Source: Progne subis subis (taxonomy: Eukaryota > Chordata > Aves > Passeriformes > Hirundinidae). Taken from it: DNA of 64,000 nt. Positions 1 through 11,525 of the stretch are shown here, piece after piece. A program made the position numbers and the translations under genes. Numbering within the stretch: position 1 is the first letter of the stretch; each line of letters opens with the position of its first letter. The notes under the pieces are model-generated. The model did no database searches and was not told the origin of the DNA. It saw nothing but the letters and a program-made list of their open reading frames with translations. The stretch covers positions 62,001 through 126,000 of the forward strand of contig JAKJHU010000534.1 in NCBI GenBank assembly GCA_022316685.1, in the 5' to 3' direction.

Positions 1-261
1 TTTAAAAACTTAAAAGAAACTTTAAAATAATAAAAACAAAAGTAAAAATAAAAACAAATAAAATAAAATTATAAAGCTTGAAGAAATAAAAGAGAAAACC
101 TTTTTAAAATACAAACAAAAAAATTACATGAATAAATAAAACTCAATAAAATAAAAGAGAATTAAAACAATTGCTAAAGTCAAAAAGTAAAATAAATAAT
201 GATATAAAAATAAATGCAGCTGTGAGGAAAACTTCCAAAAAAACCACCTCAGAACACTCCA

Positions 262-600
262 ATGTCCAGCAAATCCCCCGAACCTCCCCTGGAAACCTCC
301 CCCCGCCTGAAACCCCAAATTCCCATTCTTAGTCCCCCATATCTCGCCTTGAGAATCCCCCAAACCCTCCTCATATGCCCAAAAATTTCCACTCAAGCCC
401 CAAATTCCCCTCTTGAAGCTCCAAATTCCCCCCCTAAACTCCCCCTCGATTCCCCAAAATGCCCTCGGGAACCCCCAAGTCCTCCCCGGGACCCTCCCAA
501 TTCCCTCCTGAACCCCCACATTTCCACCCCCAAACCCTCACAATTTTTCCTCTTAACCCCCAAATCCGCCCCTGAGCCCCCAGATTTCTCCTGCAAATTC
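262..600 (-). other. C-run tract, G-quadruplex-prone on the minus strand
   Basis: About 330 bp of short C runs separated by AAATT or AAATG-like spacers. The minus strand is a string of GGGG/GGGGG runs 5-15 bases apart. It recurs at 3172-3500, 6072-6400, 8975-9310 and 11785-12120. The tract stays open in several frames on both strands because it lacks stop codons by composition. I treat the proline-rich and glycine-rich open frames here as composition effects. Confidence 0.75.
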
Positions 601-900
601 ACCTCTGGGTCTCTTCCTCCTCCGGCAGCGGCCGGGGCCGCCGCCGGCACAGCAGGCAGCGCCCCCAAACCCAGAATCCAGGCCCCCCAGCGCCCCCCAA
701 ACCTCAGAATCCAAGTCCCACTCAGGACTGCCCTCATGAGCCACGAGCCTCCTCGGGAGACACCGAAATCAGGGAAGGGAGTGGGGGACCCCGGGGGGAA
801 TTCGGGGTCCGCCAAAAATCGGAGAGGGGAGAAAACATGGCAGAGGAAATTTTGGGGGGGGGGGGGGGGGATGGGACGGGACGCGGCCAAGGGGAATTGA
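600..900. promoter_or_regulatory. CpG-rich core of the 2.9-kb unit
   Basis: Dense CG dinucleotides (CGGCAGCGGCCGGGGCCGCC at about 622-641), then C-rich sequence and a 17-base G run at 854-870. Copies lie at about 3510, 6410, 9320 and 12130. This is CpG-island-like composition. On the minus strand a short open frame of 63 codons starts with ATG at 742-744 and passes through the core, but nothing identifies a product. Promoter activity is inferred only from composition and the adjacent GC boxes. Confidence 0.4.
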
Positions 901-907
901 AGGGATC

Positions 908-916
908 CAGGTAAGA
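908..916 (+). other. Consensus splice donor CAG|GTAAGA (units 1, 4, 5)
   Basis: Unit 1 reads CCAGGTAAGAATTCC with GT at 911. The same donor is at 9628 (unit 4) and 12434 (unit 5). Units 2 and 3 have lost 8 bases here and no longer have it. It matches the vertebrate 5' splice-site consensus fully, but use is unproven. Confidence 0.35.
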
Positions 917-924
917 ATTCCGGG

Positions 925-1215
925 GATTGGGGGGACGAGGAGGACCAGAAACGCCCCTCAGCCACGCAGAAACCCATAGAGATAAGGGGTGGCGGACCAG
1001 AAACGCCCCCGCCCTCTCGGAATCATCGAGATAACAAAGAGGGGCACCGGAATGCCGCTCCGCCACGCAGAAAAACCATAGAGATACGGAGTGGCGGACC
1101 GGAAACGCCCCCCGCCCTCTCGGAATCATCGAGATAGCGAAGAGGGGCACCGGAATGCCGCTCCGCCACGCAGAAAAACCACAGAGATATGGAGGGGCGG
1201 ACCGGAAACGCCCCC
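925..1215. repeat. 102-bp GC-box repeat inside the 2.9-kb unit
   Basis: The phrase AATCATCGAGATA recurs at 1021 and 1123, a 102-base period, with a degenerate copy on each side. Each period carries CCCCCGCCCTCTC (GC box on the minus strand), GCGGACCGGAAACG (ETS-like) and CCACGCAGAAA. Equivalent arrays lie at about 3838-4118, 6740-7020, 9655-9830 (one repeat fewer) and 12460-12740. On the minus strand these would be stacked Sp1/KLF-type boxes upstream of the CpG core. Confidence 0.8.
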
Positions 1216-1441
1216 CGCCCGATCGGAATAATACACTTATTCCCTCGGAGGACCGGGACTCCCCTTCGCCACGCGGAAATCATAGCGATGGCGGGTGGAG
1301 GACCGGACCTGTGCAGCTGCAGGTGCTTCCTGTCATGATTTCCCAACTGAGCCCCCCTGCTCCCGCACGTCTAGGGGCTATGGTATCCTCGCCGACCTCG
1401 TGGGAAGGTGCCAGCGCAGGGAGCCCTGAGGGGCGAGCCCC

Positions 1442-1447
1442 AATAAA
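1442..1447 (+). terminator. Plus-strand AATAAA polyadenylation signal
   Basis: CCCCAATAAAGGCGC. It is repeated in every 2.9-kb unit (about 4341, 7246, 10057 and 12966). A minus-strand AATAAA lies about 97 bp to the right, so the two signals face each other. Function is inferred from the motif only. Confidence 0.35.
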
Positions 1448-1538
1448 GGCGCTGGGAGCCCCCAGAAATCCGAATTTGGGGAGGGGGACACGGGATGGGA
1501 CAAAAGTCAAGTTCGTTTGTTGGTAGTTTTTTGAGGGG

Positions 1539-1544
1539 TTTATT
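1539..1544 (-). terminator. Minus-strand AATAAA polyadenylation signal
   Basis: The plus strand reads GGGGTTTATTGGGGGG, so the minus strand reads CCCCCCAATAAACCCC. It is present in each unit (for example 4438, 7343, 10154 and 13063). A G-rich stretch lies next to it. Confidence 0.35.
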
Positions 1545-1740
1545 GGGGGGGCGGGGGGGGGGGGAGGTGAGTCCTGACGCCCTCAGCTCCCCTCTTTTTT
1601 GGCCACGATGACAACAGCAGACAGAATCAGACCTGAAAGGGAAAGGGGAGAGGTTTGGACCTACAATAAGTCCCCCAGAAGTCCTAAACATCCCCCAGAT
1701 TTCCCCCCTGGAAGTCCAAAACCCCCTCAGAACTTCCCAG

Positions 1741-2800
1741 GACCGCTCTGTGTCCACAGCACTGTCCCGAAGCTCGACCTGGCCTCGGGGACAGGGAGAG
1801 AAGGGAGGCAAAAAAGAACGTGCCCAAAAATACCCGCCCAAAAACCTCTAAAAGAAATGCCCCAAAAGACCCCCCAAGCGCAACTACCGCAACCCTGCCG
1901 CTCGCCAAATTCGAACCAAAAAAGCCTTCGTGCTAGGCTATATTTTAAATTTTAGTATTTATTATGTTTATATTTATCATTATCGTTTCTGTTTTATATC
2001 TGTACCTATGTATATTATAGATATCATAATTCACATAGCATGTCGTGATAGAGATTGTATTTATTTATATTGCTGATATTATTTTTCATATTTTACATTT
2101 CACTTTTTATTAATTATACTTTCCTATTTTTCTATTGATTTTTAAAATTTTCTCTTTGTTTATATGTTAAACGACGTTTTAAACTATACAAATTCATTAA
2201 CCTGACGCATCAGAACTACAATCAATTCGAATTAAATGAGCCTGCTTTTCTAAAGGGTAAAGATTTCATTCTCATTAAAATAATATTGGCAGATGTTCTC
2301 TTTCTGTGGTTTTTTTTTGGGGGGGGGAGTGTTTTTTGTGTGGAGGGTTTTTTTGGTTGGGTTTTTTTTGGTGCTTTGTGGGTTTTTTTGTTTTGGGGTT
2401 TTTTTGGTTGTTTGCTTTGTTTTGGATTTCTTTCTTACTAAACAATGAGGTTTGGAGACTTCCAGAATAAAAAATCTACTTTCTTTTATTGCTGCCTCTG
2501 AAATACACCCCGACATCAAGTGACTGCTGCTAACACTGTTCATGGGTAGAATGAGACCTCTTAGGGGATAAAAGGAAAAGATGGCACCTGGCGTTTACAG
2601 CTTTCTCCCTTCGGGTTCTTCAATGGAATAGAAAATACAGAGGTTTTGCTCTCACTCCCGATTCTATCCAGGCCTTCGGTGGGTGGCCACGGATGTAATT
2701 TTTCACCTTCTTTGTTGCCAGCAGCCAACCTGCCACAAACTTGGGGTCAAAAAGGGTAAGGAAAAAGAAAAAGAAAAAAAGAAAACATGAATTAAAATAA
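1741..2800. repeat. E-type element inside the 2.9-kb unit
   Basis: About 1.05 kb that is paralogous to E1 and E2 of the macro-units. It starts near the CTCTGTGTCCACAG word, passes AAAATACCCGCCCAAAAA and CCTTCGTGCTAGGCTA, then A/T-rich sequence, a T/G tract, GAATAAAAAATCTACTTTC and the CCACGGATGTAATTTTTCACC word, and ends in an A-rich tail. Copies lie at about 4640-5700, 7543-8590 and 10354-11400. It lies in the same orientation everywhere, so recombination between copies would delete or duplicate DNA. Confidence 0.85.
2310..2440. repeat. T/G-rich low-complexity tract
   Basis: Runs of T (4-9) alternating with G runs and TTTGTG words. The length of the first T and G runs differs between units (compare 2308-2330 with 5206-5230). 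It accounts for the lysine- and asparagine-rich or phenylalanine-rich open frames seen there. Confidence 0.8.
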
Positions 2801-2910
2801 AATAAAATAAAACATTTTAAAATACAATAAGAGTTATTAAAAAGAAAAAAAAAAGTGTATATAAATATATATAAAATAAGATAAAAAGGAAAATAAAAAT
2901 TAAACAATAT

Positions 2911-5810
2911 TTAAAAACTTAAAAGAAACTTTAAAATAATAAAAACAAAAGTAAAAATAAAAACAAATAAAATAAAATTATAAAGCTTGAAGAAATAAAA
3001 GAGAAAACCTTTTTAAAATACAAACAAAAAAATTACATGAATAAATAAAACTCAATAAAATAAAAGAGAATTAAAACAATTGCTAAAGTCAAAAAGTAAA
3101 ATAAATAATGATATAAAAATAAATGCAGCTGTGAGGAAAACTTCCAAAAAAACACCTCAGAACACTCCAATGTCCAGCAAATCCCCCGAACCTCCCCTGG
3201 AAACCTCCCCCCGCCTGAAACCCCAAATTCCCATTCTTAGTCCCCCATATCTCGCCTTGAGAATCCCCCAAACCCTCCTCATATGCCCAAAAATTTCCAC
3301 TCAAGCCCCAAATTCCCCTCTTGAAGCTCCAAATTCCCCCCCTAAACTCCCCCTCGATTCCCCAAAATGCCCTCGGGAACCCCCAAGTCCTCCCCGGGAC
3401 CCTCCCAATTCCCTCCTGAACCCCCACATTTCCACCCCCAAACCCTCACAATTTTTCCTCTTAACCCCCAAATCCGCCCCTGAGCCCCCAGATTTCTCCT
3501 GCAAATTCACCTCTGGGTCTCTTCCTCCTCCGGCAGCGGCCGGGGCCGCCGCCGGCACAGCAGGCAGCGCCCCCAAACCCAGAATCCAGGCCCCCCAGCG
3601 CCCCCCAAACCTCAGAATCCAAGTCCCACTCAGGACTGCCCTCATGAGCCACGAGCCTCCTCGGGAGACACCGAAATCAGGGAAGGGAGTGGGGGACCCC
3701 GGGGGGAATTCGGGGTCCGCCAAAAATCGGAGAGGGGAGAAAACATGGCAGAGGAAATTTTGGGGGGGGGGGGGGGGATGGGACGGGACGCGGCCAAGGG
3801 GAATTGAAGGGAAGAATTCCGGGGATTGGGGGGGACGAGGAGGACCAGAAACGCCCCTCAGCCACGCAGAAACCCATAGAGATAAGGGGTGGCGGACCAG
3901 AAACGCCCCCGCCCTCTCGGAATCATCGAGATAACAAAGAGGGGCACCGGAATGCCGCTCCGCCACGCAGAAAAACCATAGAGATACGGAGTGGCGGACC
4001 GGAAACGCCCCCCGCCCTCTCGGAATCATCGAGATAGCGAAGAGGGGCACCGGAATGCCGCTCCGCCACGCAGAAAAACCACAGAGATATGGAGGGGCGG
4101 ACCGGAAACGCCCCCCGCCCGATCGGAATAATACACTTATTCCCTCGGAGGACCGGGACTCCCCTTCGCCACGCGGAAATCATAGCGATGGCGGGTGGAG
4201 GACCGGACCTGTGCAGCTGCAGGTGCTTCCTGTCATGATTTCCCAACTGAGCCCCCCTGCTCCCGCACGTCTAGGGGCTATGGTATCCTCGCCGACCTCG
4301 TGGGAAGGTGCCAGCGCAGGGAGCCCTGAGGGGCGAGCCCCAATAAAGGCGCTGGGAGCCCCCAGAAATCCGAATTTGGGGAGGGGGACACGGGATGGGA
4401 CAAAAGTCAAGTTCGTTTGTTGGTAGTTTTTTGAGGGGTTTATTGGGGGGGCGGGGGGGGGGAGGTGAGTCCTGACGCCCTCAGCTCCCCTCTTTTTTGG
4501 CCACGATGACAACAGCAGACAGAATCAGACCTGAAAGGGAAAGGGGAGAGGTTTGGACCTACAAGAAGTCCCCCAGAAGTCCTAAACATCCCCCAGATTT
4601 CCCCCCTGGAAGTCCAAAACCCCCTCAGAACTTCCCAGGACCGCTCTGTGTCCACAGCACTGTCCCGAAGCTCGACCTGGCCTCGGGGACAGGGAGAGAA
4701 GGGAGGCAAAAAAGAACGTGCCCAAAAATACCCGCCCAAAAACCTCTAAAAGAAATGCCCCAAAAGACCCCCCAAGCGCAACTACCGCAACCCTGCCGCT
4801 CGCCAAATTCGAACCAAAAAAGCCTTCGTGCTAGGCTATATTTTAAATTTTAGTATTTATTATGTTTATATTTATCATTATCGTTTCTGTTTTATATCTG
4901 TACCTATGTATATTATAGATATCATAATTCACATAGCATGTCGTGATAGAGATTGTATTTATTTATATTGCTGATATTATTTTTCATATTTTACATTTCA
5001 CTTTTTATTAATTATACTTTCCTATTTTTCTATTGATTTTTAAAATTTTCTCTTTGTTTATATGTTAAACGACGTTTTAAACTATACAAATTCATTAACC
5101 TGACGCATCAGAACTACAATCAATTCGAATTAAATGAGCCTGCTTTTCTAAAGGGTAAAGATTTCATTCTCATTAAAATAATATTGGCAGATGTTCTCTT
5201 TCTGTGGTTTTTTTTTTGGGGGGGGGGAGTGTTTTTTGTGTGGAGGGTTTTTTTGGTTGGGTTTTTTTTGGTGCTTTGTGGGTTTTTTTGTTTTGGGGTT
5301 TTTTTGGTTGTTTGCTTTGTTTTGGATTTCTTTCTTACTAAACAATGAGGTTTGGAGACTTCCAGAATAAAAAATCTACTTTCTTTTATTGCTGCCTCTG
5401 AAATACACCCCGACATCAAGTGACTGCTGCTAACACTGTTCATGGGTAGAATGAGACCTCTTAGGGGATAAAAGGAAAAGATGGCACCTGGCGTTTACAG
5501 CTTTCTCCCTTCGGGTTCTTCAATGGAATAGAAAATACAGAGGTTTTGCTCTCACTCCCGATTCTATCCAGGCCTTCGGTGGGTGGCCACGGATGTAATT
5601 TTTCACCTTCTTTGTTGCCAGCAGCCAACCTGCCACAAACTTGGGGTCAAAAAGGGTAAGGAAAAAGAAAAAGAAAAAAAGAAAACATGAATTAAAATAA
5701 AATAAAATAAAACATTTTAAAATACAATAAGAGTTATTAAAAAGAAAAAAAAAAGTGTATATAAATATATATAAAATAAGATAAAAAGGAAAATAAAAAT
5801 TAAACAATAT
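2911..5810. repeat. 2.9-kb tandem repeat, unit 2
   Basis: 2,900-bp unit nearly identical to unit 1. Differences seen: a 16-base G run instead of 17, one A lost in the A run near 3150, and loss of 8 bases around 3811 (GATCCAGG in units 1, 4 and 5). That loss removes a consensus plus-strand splice donor. Confidence 0.95.
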
Positions 5811-8714
5811 TTAAAAACTTAAAAGAAACTTTAAAATAATAAAAACAAAAGTAAAAATAAAAACAAATAAAATAAAATTATAAAGCTTGAAGAAATAAAA
5901 GAGAAAACCTTTTTAAAATACAAACAAAAAAATTACATGAATAAATAAAACTCAATAAAATAAAAGAGAATTAAAACAATTGCTAAAGTCAAAAAGTAAA
6001 ATAAATAATGATATAAAAATAAATGCAGCTGTGAGGAAAACTTCCAAAAAAAACCACCTCAGAACACTCCAATGTCCAGCAAATCCCCCGAACCTCCCCT
6101 GGAAACCTCCCCCCGCCTGAAACCCCAAATTCCCATTCTTAGTCCCCCATATCTCGCCTTGAGAATCCCCCAAACCCTCCTCATATGCCCAAAAATTTCC
6201 ACTCAAGCCCCAAATTCCCCTCTTGAAGCTCCAAATTCCCCCCCTAAACTCCCCCTCGATTCCCCAAAATGCCCTCGGGAACCCCCAAGTCCTCCCCGGG
6301 ACCCTCCCAATTCCCTCCTGAACCCCCACATTTCCACCCCCAAACCCTCACAATTTTTCCTCTTAACCCCCAAATCCGCCCCTGAGCCCCCAGATTTCTC
6401 CTGCAAATTCACCTCTGGGTCTCTTCCTCCTCCGGCAGCGGCCGGGGCCGCCGCCGGCACAGCAGGCAGCGCCCCCAAACCCAGAATCCAGGCCCCCCAG
6501 CGCCCCCCAAACCTCAGAATCCAAGTCCCACTCAGGACTGCCCTCATGAGCCACGAGCCTCCTCGGGAGACACCGAAATCAGGGAAGGGAGTGGGGGACC
6601 CCGGGGGGAATTCGGGGTCCGCCAAAAATCGGAGAGGGGAGAAAACATGGCAGAGGAAATTTTGGGGGGGGGGGGGGGGGGATGGGACGGGACGCGGCCA
6701 AGGGGAATTGAAGGGAAGAATTCCGGGGATTGGGGGGGACGAGGAGGACCGGAAACGCCCCTCAGCCACGCAGAAACCCATAGAGATAAGGGGTGGCGGA
6801 CCAGAAACGCCCCCGCCCTCTCGGAATCATCGAGATAACAAAGAGGGGCACCGGAATGCCGCTCCGCCACGCAGAAAAACCATAGAGATACGGAGTGGCG
6901 GACCGGAAACGCCCCCCGCCCTCTCGGAATCATCGAGATAGCGAAGAGGGGCACCGGAATGCCGCTCCGCCACGCAGAAAAACCACAGAGATATGGAGGG
7001 GCGGACCGGAAACGCCCCCCGCCCGATCGGAATAATACACTTATTCCCTCGGAGGACCGGGACTCCCCTTCGCCACGCGGAAATCATAGCGATGGCGGGT
7101 GGAGGACCGGACCTGTGCAGCTGCAGGTGCTTCCTGTCATGATTTCCCAACTGAGCCCCCCTGCTCCCGCACGTCTAGGGGCTATGGTATCCTCGCCGAC
7201 CTCGTGGGAAGGTGCCAGCGCAGGGAGCCCTGAGGGGCGAGCCCCAATAAAGGCGCTGGGAGCCCCCAGAAATCCGAATTTGGGGAGGGGGACACGGGAT
7301 GGGACAAAAGTCAAGTTCGTTTGTTGGTAGTTTTTTGAGGGGTTTATTGGGGGGGCGGGGGGGGGGGAGGTGAGTCCTGACGCCCTCAGCTCCCCTCTTT
7401 TTTGGCCACGATGACAACAGCAGACAGAATCAGACCTGAAAGGGAAAGGGGAGAGGTTTGGACCTACAATAAGTCCCCCAGAAGTCCTAAACATCCCCCA
7501 GATTTCCCCCCTGGAAGTCCAAAACCCCCTCAGAACTTCCCAGGACCGCTCTGTGTCCACAGCACTGTCCCGAAGCTCGACCTGGCCTCGGGGACAGGGA
7601 GAGAAGGGAGGCAAAAAAGAACGTGCCCAAAAATACCCGCCCAAAAACCTCTAAAAGAAATGCCCCAAAAGACCCCCCAAGCGCAACTACCGCAACCCTG
7701 CCGCTCGCCAAATTCGAACCAAAAAAGCCTTCGTGCTAGGCTATATTTTAAATTTTAGTATTTATTATGTTTATATTTATCATTATCGTTTCTGTTTTAT
7801 ATCTGTACCTATGTATATTATAGATATCATAATTCACATAGCATGTCGTGATAGAGATTGTATTTATTTATATTGCTGATATTATTTTTCATATTTTACA
7901 TTTCACTTTTTATTAATTATACTTTCCTATTTTTCTATTGATTTTTAAAATTTTCTCTTTGTTTATATGTTAAACGACGTTTTAAACTATACAAATTCAT
8001 TAACCTGACGCATCAGAACTACAATCAATTCGAATTAAATGAGCCTGCTTTTCTAAAGGGTAAAGATTTCATTCTCATTAAAATAATATTGGCAGATGTT
8101 CTCTTTCTGTGGTTTTTTTTTGGGGGGGGGGAGTGTTTTTTGTGTGGAGGGTTTTTTTGGTTGGGTTTTTTTTGGTGCTTTGTGGGTTTTTTTGTTTTGG
8201 GGTTTTTTTGGTTGTTTGCTTTGTTTTGGATTTCTTTCTTACTAAACAATGAGGTTTGGAGACTTCCAGAATAAAAAATCTACTTTCTTTTATTGCTGCC
8301 TCTGAAATACACCCCGACATCAAGTGACTGCTGCTAACACTGTTCATGGGTAGAATGAGACCTCTTAGGGGATAAAAGGAAAAGATGGCACCTGGCGTTT
8401 ACAGCTTTCTCCCTTCGGGTTCTTCAATGGAATAGAAAATACAGAGGTTTTGCTCTCACTCCCGATTCTATCCAGGCCTTCGGTGGGTGGCCACGGATGT
8501 AATTTTTCACCTTCTTTGTTGCCAGCAGCCAACCTGCCACAAACTTGGGGTCAAAAAGGGTAAGGAAAAAGAAAAAGAAAAAAAGAAAACATGAATTAAA
8601 ATAAAATAAAATAAAACATTTTAAAATACAATAAGAGTTATTAAAAAGAAAAAAAAAAGTGTATATAAATATATATAAAATAAGATAAAAAGGAAAATAA
8701 AAATTAAACAATAT
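5811..8714. repeat. 2.9-kb tandem repeat, unit 3
   Basis: 2,904-bp unit. The oligo-G run is 18 bases. It shares the 8-base deletion with unit 2, so units 2 and 3 are probably the closest relatives in the array. Confidence 0.95.
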
Positions 8715-11525
8715 TTAAAAACTTAAAAGAAACTTTAAAATAATAAAAACAAAAGTAAAAATAAAAACAAATAAAATAAAATTATAAAGCTTGAAGAAAT
8801 AAAAGAGAAAACCTTTTTAAAATACAAACAAAAAAATTACATGAATAAATAAAACTCAATAAAATAAAAGAGAATTAAAACAATTGCTAAAGTCAAAAAG
8901 TAAAATAAATAATGATATAAAAATAAATGCAGCTGTGAGGAAAACTTCCAAAAAAACCACCTCAGAACACTCCAATGTCCAGCAAATCCCCCGAACCTCC
9001 CCTGGAAACCTCCCCCCGCCTGAAACCCCAAATTCCCATTCTTAGTCCCCCATATCTCGCCTTGAGAATCCCCCAAACCCTCCTCATATGCCCAAAAATT
9101 TCCACTCAAGCCCCAAATTCCCCTCTTGAAGCTCCAAATTCCCCCCCTAAACTCCCCCTCGATTCCCCAAAATGCCCTCGGGAACCCCCAAGTCCTCCCC
9201 GGGACCCTCCCAATTCCCTCCTGAACCCCCACATTTCCACCCCCAAACCCTCACAATTTTTCCTCTTAACCCCCAAATCCGCCCCTGAGCCCCCAGATTT
9301 CTCCTGCAAATTCACCTCTGGGTCTCTTCCTCCTCCGGCAGCGGCCGGGGCCGCCGCCGGCACAGCAGGCAGCGCCCCCAAACCCAGAATCCAGGCCCCC
9401 CAGCGCCCCCCAAACCTCAGAATCCAAGTCCCACTCAGGACTGCCCTCATGAGCCACGAGCCTCCTCGGGAGACACCGAAATCAGGGAAGGGAGTGGGGG
9501 ACCCCGGGGGGAATTCGGGGTCCGCCAAAAATCGGAGAGGGGAGAAAACATGGCAGAGGAAATTTTGGGGGGGGGGGGGGGGGGGGGATGGGACGGGACG
9601 CGGCCAAGGGGAATTGAAGGGATCCAGGTAAGAATTCCGGGGATTGGGGGGGACGAGGAGGACCGGAAACGCCCCTCAGCCACGCAGAAACCCATAGAGA
9701 TAAGGGGTGGCGGACCAGAAACGCCCCCGCCCTCTCGGAATCATCGAGATAGCGAAGAGGGGCACCGGAATGCCGCTCCGCCACGCAGAAAAACCACAGA
9801 GATATGGAGGGGCGGACCGGAAACGCCCCCCGCCCGATCGGAATAATACACTTATTCCCTCGGAGGACCGGGACTCCCCTTCGCCACGCGGAAATCATAG
9901 CGATGGCGGGTGGAGGACCGGACCTGTGCAGCTGCAGGTGCTTCCTGTCATGATTTCCCAACTGAGCCCCCCTGCTCCCGCACGTCTAGGGGCTATGGTA
10001 TCCTCGCCGACCTCGTGGGAAGGTGCCAGCGCAGGGAGCCCTGAGGGGCGAGCCCCAATAAAGGCGCTGGGAGCCCCCAGAAATCCGAATTTGGGGAGGG
10101 GGACACGGGATGGGACAAAAGTCAAGTTCGTTTGTTGGTAGTTTTTTGAGGGGTTTATTGGGGGGGCGGGGGGGGGGGAGGTGAGTCCTGACGCCCTCAG
10201 CTCCCCTCTTTTTTGGCCACGATGACAACAGCAGACAGAATCAGACCTGAAAGGGAAAGGGGAGAGGTTTGGACCTACAATAAGTCCCCCAGAAGTCCTA
10301 AACATCCCCCAGATTTCCCCCCTGGAAGTCCAAAACCCCCTCAGAACTTCCCAGGACCGCTCTGTGTCCACAGCACTGTCCCGAAGCTCGACCTGGCCTC
10401 GGGGACAGGGAGAGAAGGGAGGCAAAAAAGAACGTGCCCAAAAATACCCGCCCAAAAACCTCTAAAAGAAATGCCCCAAAAGACCCCCCAAGCGCAACTA
10501 CCGCAACCCTGCCGCTCGCCAAATTCGAACCAAAAAAGCCTTCGTGCTAGGCTATATTTTAAATTTTAGTATTTATTATGTTTATATTTATCATTATCGT
10601 TTCTGTTTTATATCTGTACCTATGTATATTATAGATATCATAATTCACATAGCATGTCGTGATAGAGATTGTATTTATTTATATTGCTGATATTATTTTT
10701 CATATTTTACATTTCACTTTTTATTAATTATACTTTCCTATTTTTCTATTGATTTTTAAAATTTTCTCTTTGTTTATATGTTAAACGACGTTTTAAACTA
10801 TACAAATTCATTAACCTGACGCATCAGAACTACAATCAATTCGAATTAAATGAGCCTGCTTTTCTAAAGGGTAAAGATTTCATTCTCATTAAAATAATAT
10901 TGGCAGATGTTCTCTTTCTGTGGTTTTTTTTTGGGGGGGGGGAGTGTTTTTTGTGTGGAGGGTTTTTTTGGTTGGGTTTTTTTTGGTGCTTTGTGGGTTT
11001 TTTTGTTTTGGGGTTTTTTTGGTTGTTTGCTTTGTTTTGGATTTCTTTCTTACTAAACAATGAGGTTTGGAGACTTCCAGAATAAAAAATCTACTTTCTT
11101 TTATTGCTGCCTCTGAAATACACCCCGACATCAAGTGACTGCTGCTAACACTGTTCATGGGTAGAATGAGACCTCTTAGGGGATAAAAGGAAAAGATGGC
11201 ACCTGGCGTTTACAGCTTTCTCCCTTCGGGTTCTTCAATGGAATAGAAAATACAGAGGTTTTGCTCTCACTCCCGATTCTATCCAGGCCTTCGGTGGGTG
11301 GCCACGGATGTAATTTTTCACCTTCTTTGTTGCCAGCAGCCAACCTGCCACAAACTTGGGGTCAAAAAGGGTAAGGAAAAAGAAAAAGAAAAAAAGAAAA
11401 CATGAATTAAAATAAAATAAAATAAAACATTTTAAAATACAATAAGAGTTATTAAAAAGAAAAAAAAAAGTGTATATAAATATATATAAAATAAGATAAA
11501 AAGGAAAATAAAAATTAAACAATAT
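8715..11525. repeat. 2.9-kb tandem repeat, unit 4 (contracted)
   Basis: 2,811-bp unit, shorter because exactly one 102-bp GC-box repeat is missing (around 9740). Its oligo-G run is the longest, at 21 bases. It keeps the GATCCAGGTAAG splice-donor version at 9621-9632. Confidence 0.95.

Larger units (their letters stand above)
1..2910. repeat. 2.9-kb tandem repeat, unit 1
   Basis: First of five head-to-tail units. The anchor word beginning TTAAAAACTT recurs at 2, 2911, 5811, 8715 and 11526. Read left to right, the unit holds an A/T-rich segment (1-240), a C-run tract (262-600), a CpG-rich core ending in a 17-base G run (600-870), a 102-bp GC-box repeat (about 925-1215), opposed AATAAA signals (1442 plus strand, 1539 minus strand), a C/G-rich segment (1560-1900) and an A/T-rich tail with a T/G tract (1940-2910). 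Units agree almost base for base, with differences mainly in homopolymer lengths and small indels, which indicates recent expansion or homogenisation. I do not recognise the unit as a named satellite. Confidence 0.95.

Noticed and set aside
262..900. Long proline-rich plus frame (about 210-290 codons) in each 2.9-kb unit
   Set aside because: It comes from C-run composition. Its length and end differ between units through homopolymer and 8-base indels, and it lacks any domain.
393..977. Minus glycine/arginine-rich frame with a possible signal-like hydrophobic stretch
   Set aside because: Same low-complexity origin. A short alanine/leucine run is not enough to claim a secreted or MHC-like protein.
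1310..1480. Possible LTR in the 2.9-kb unit (TGTGCAGCTG start, AATAAAGG signal)
   Set aside because: No CA terminus, target duplication or second copy outside the unit can be seen.
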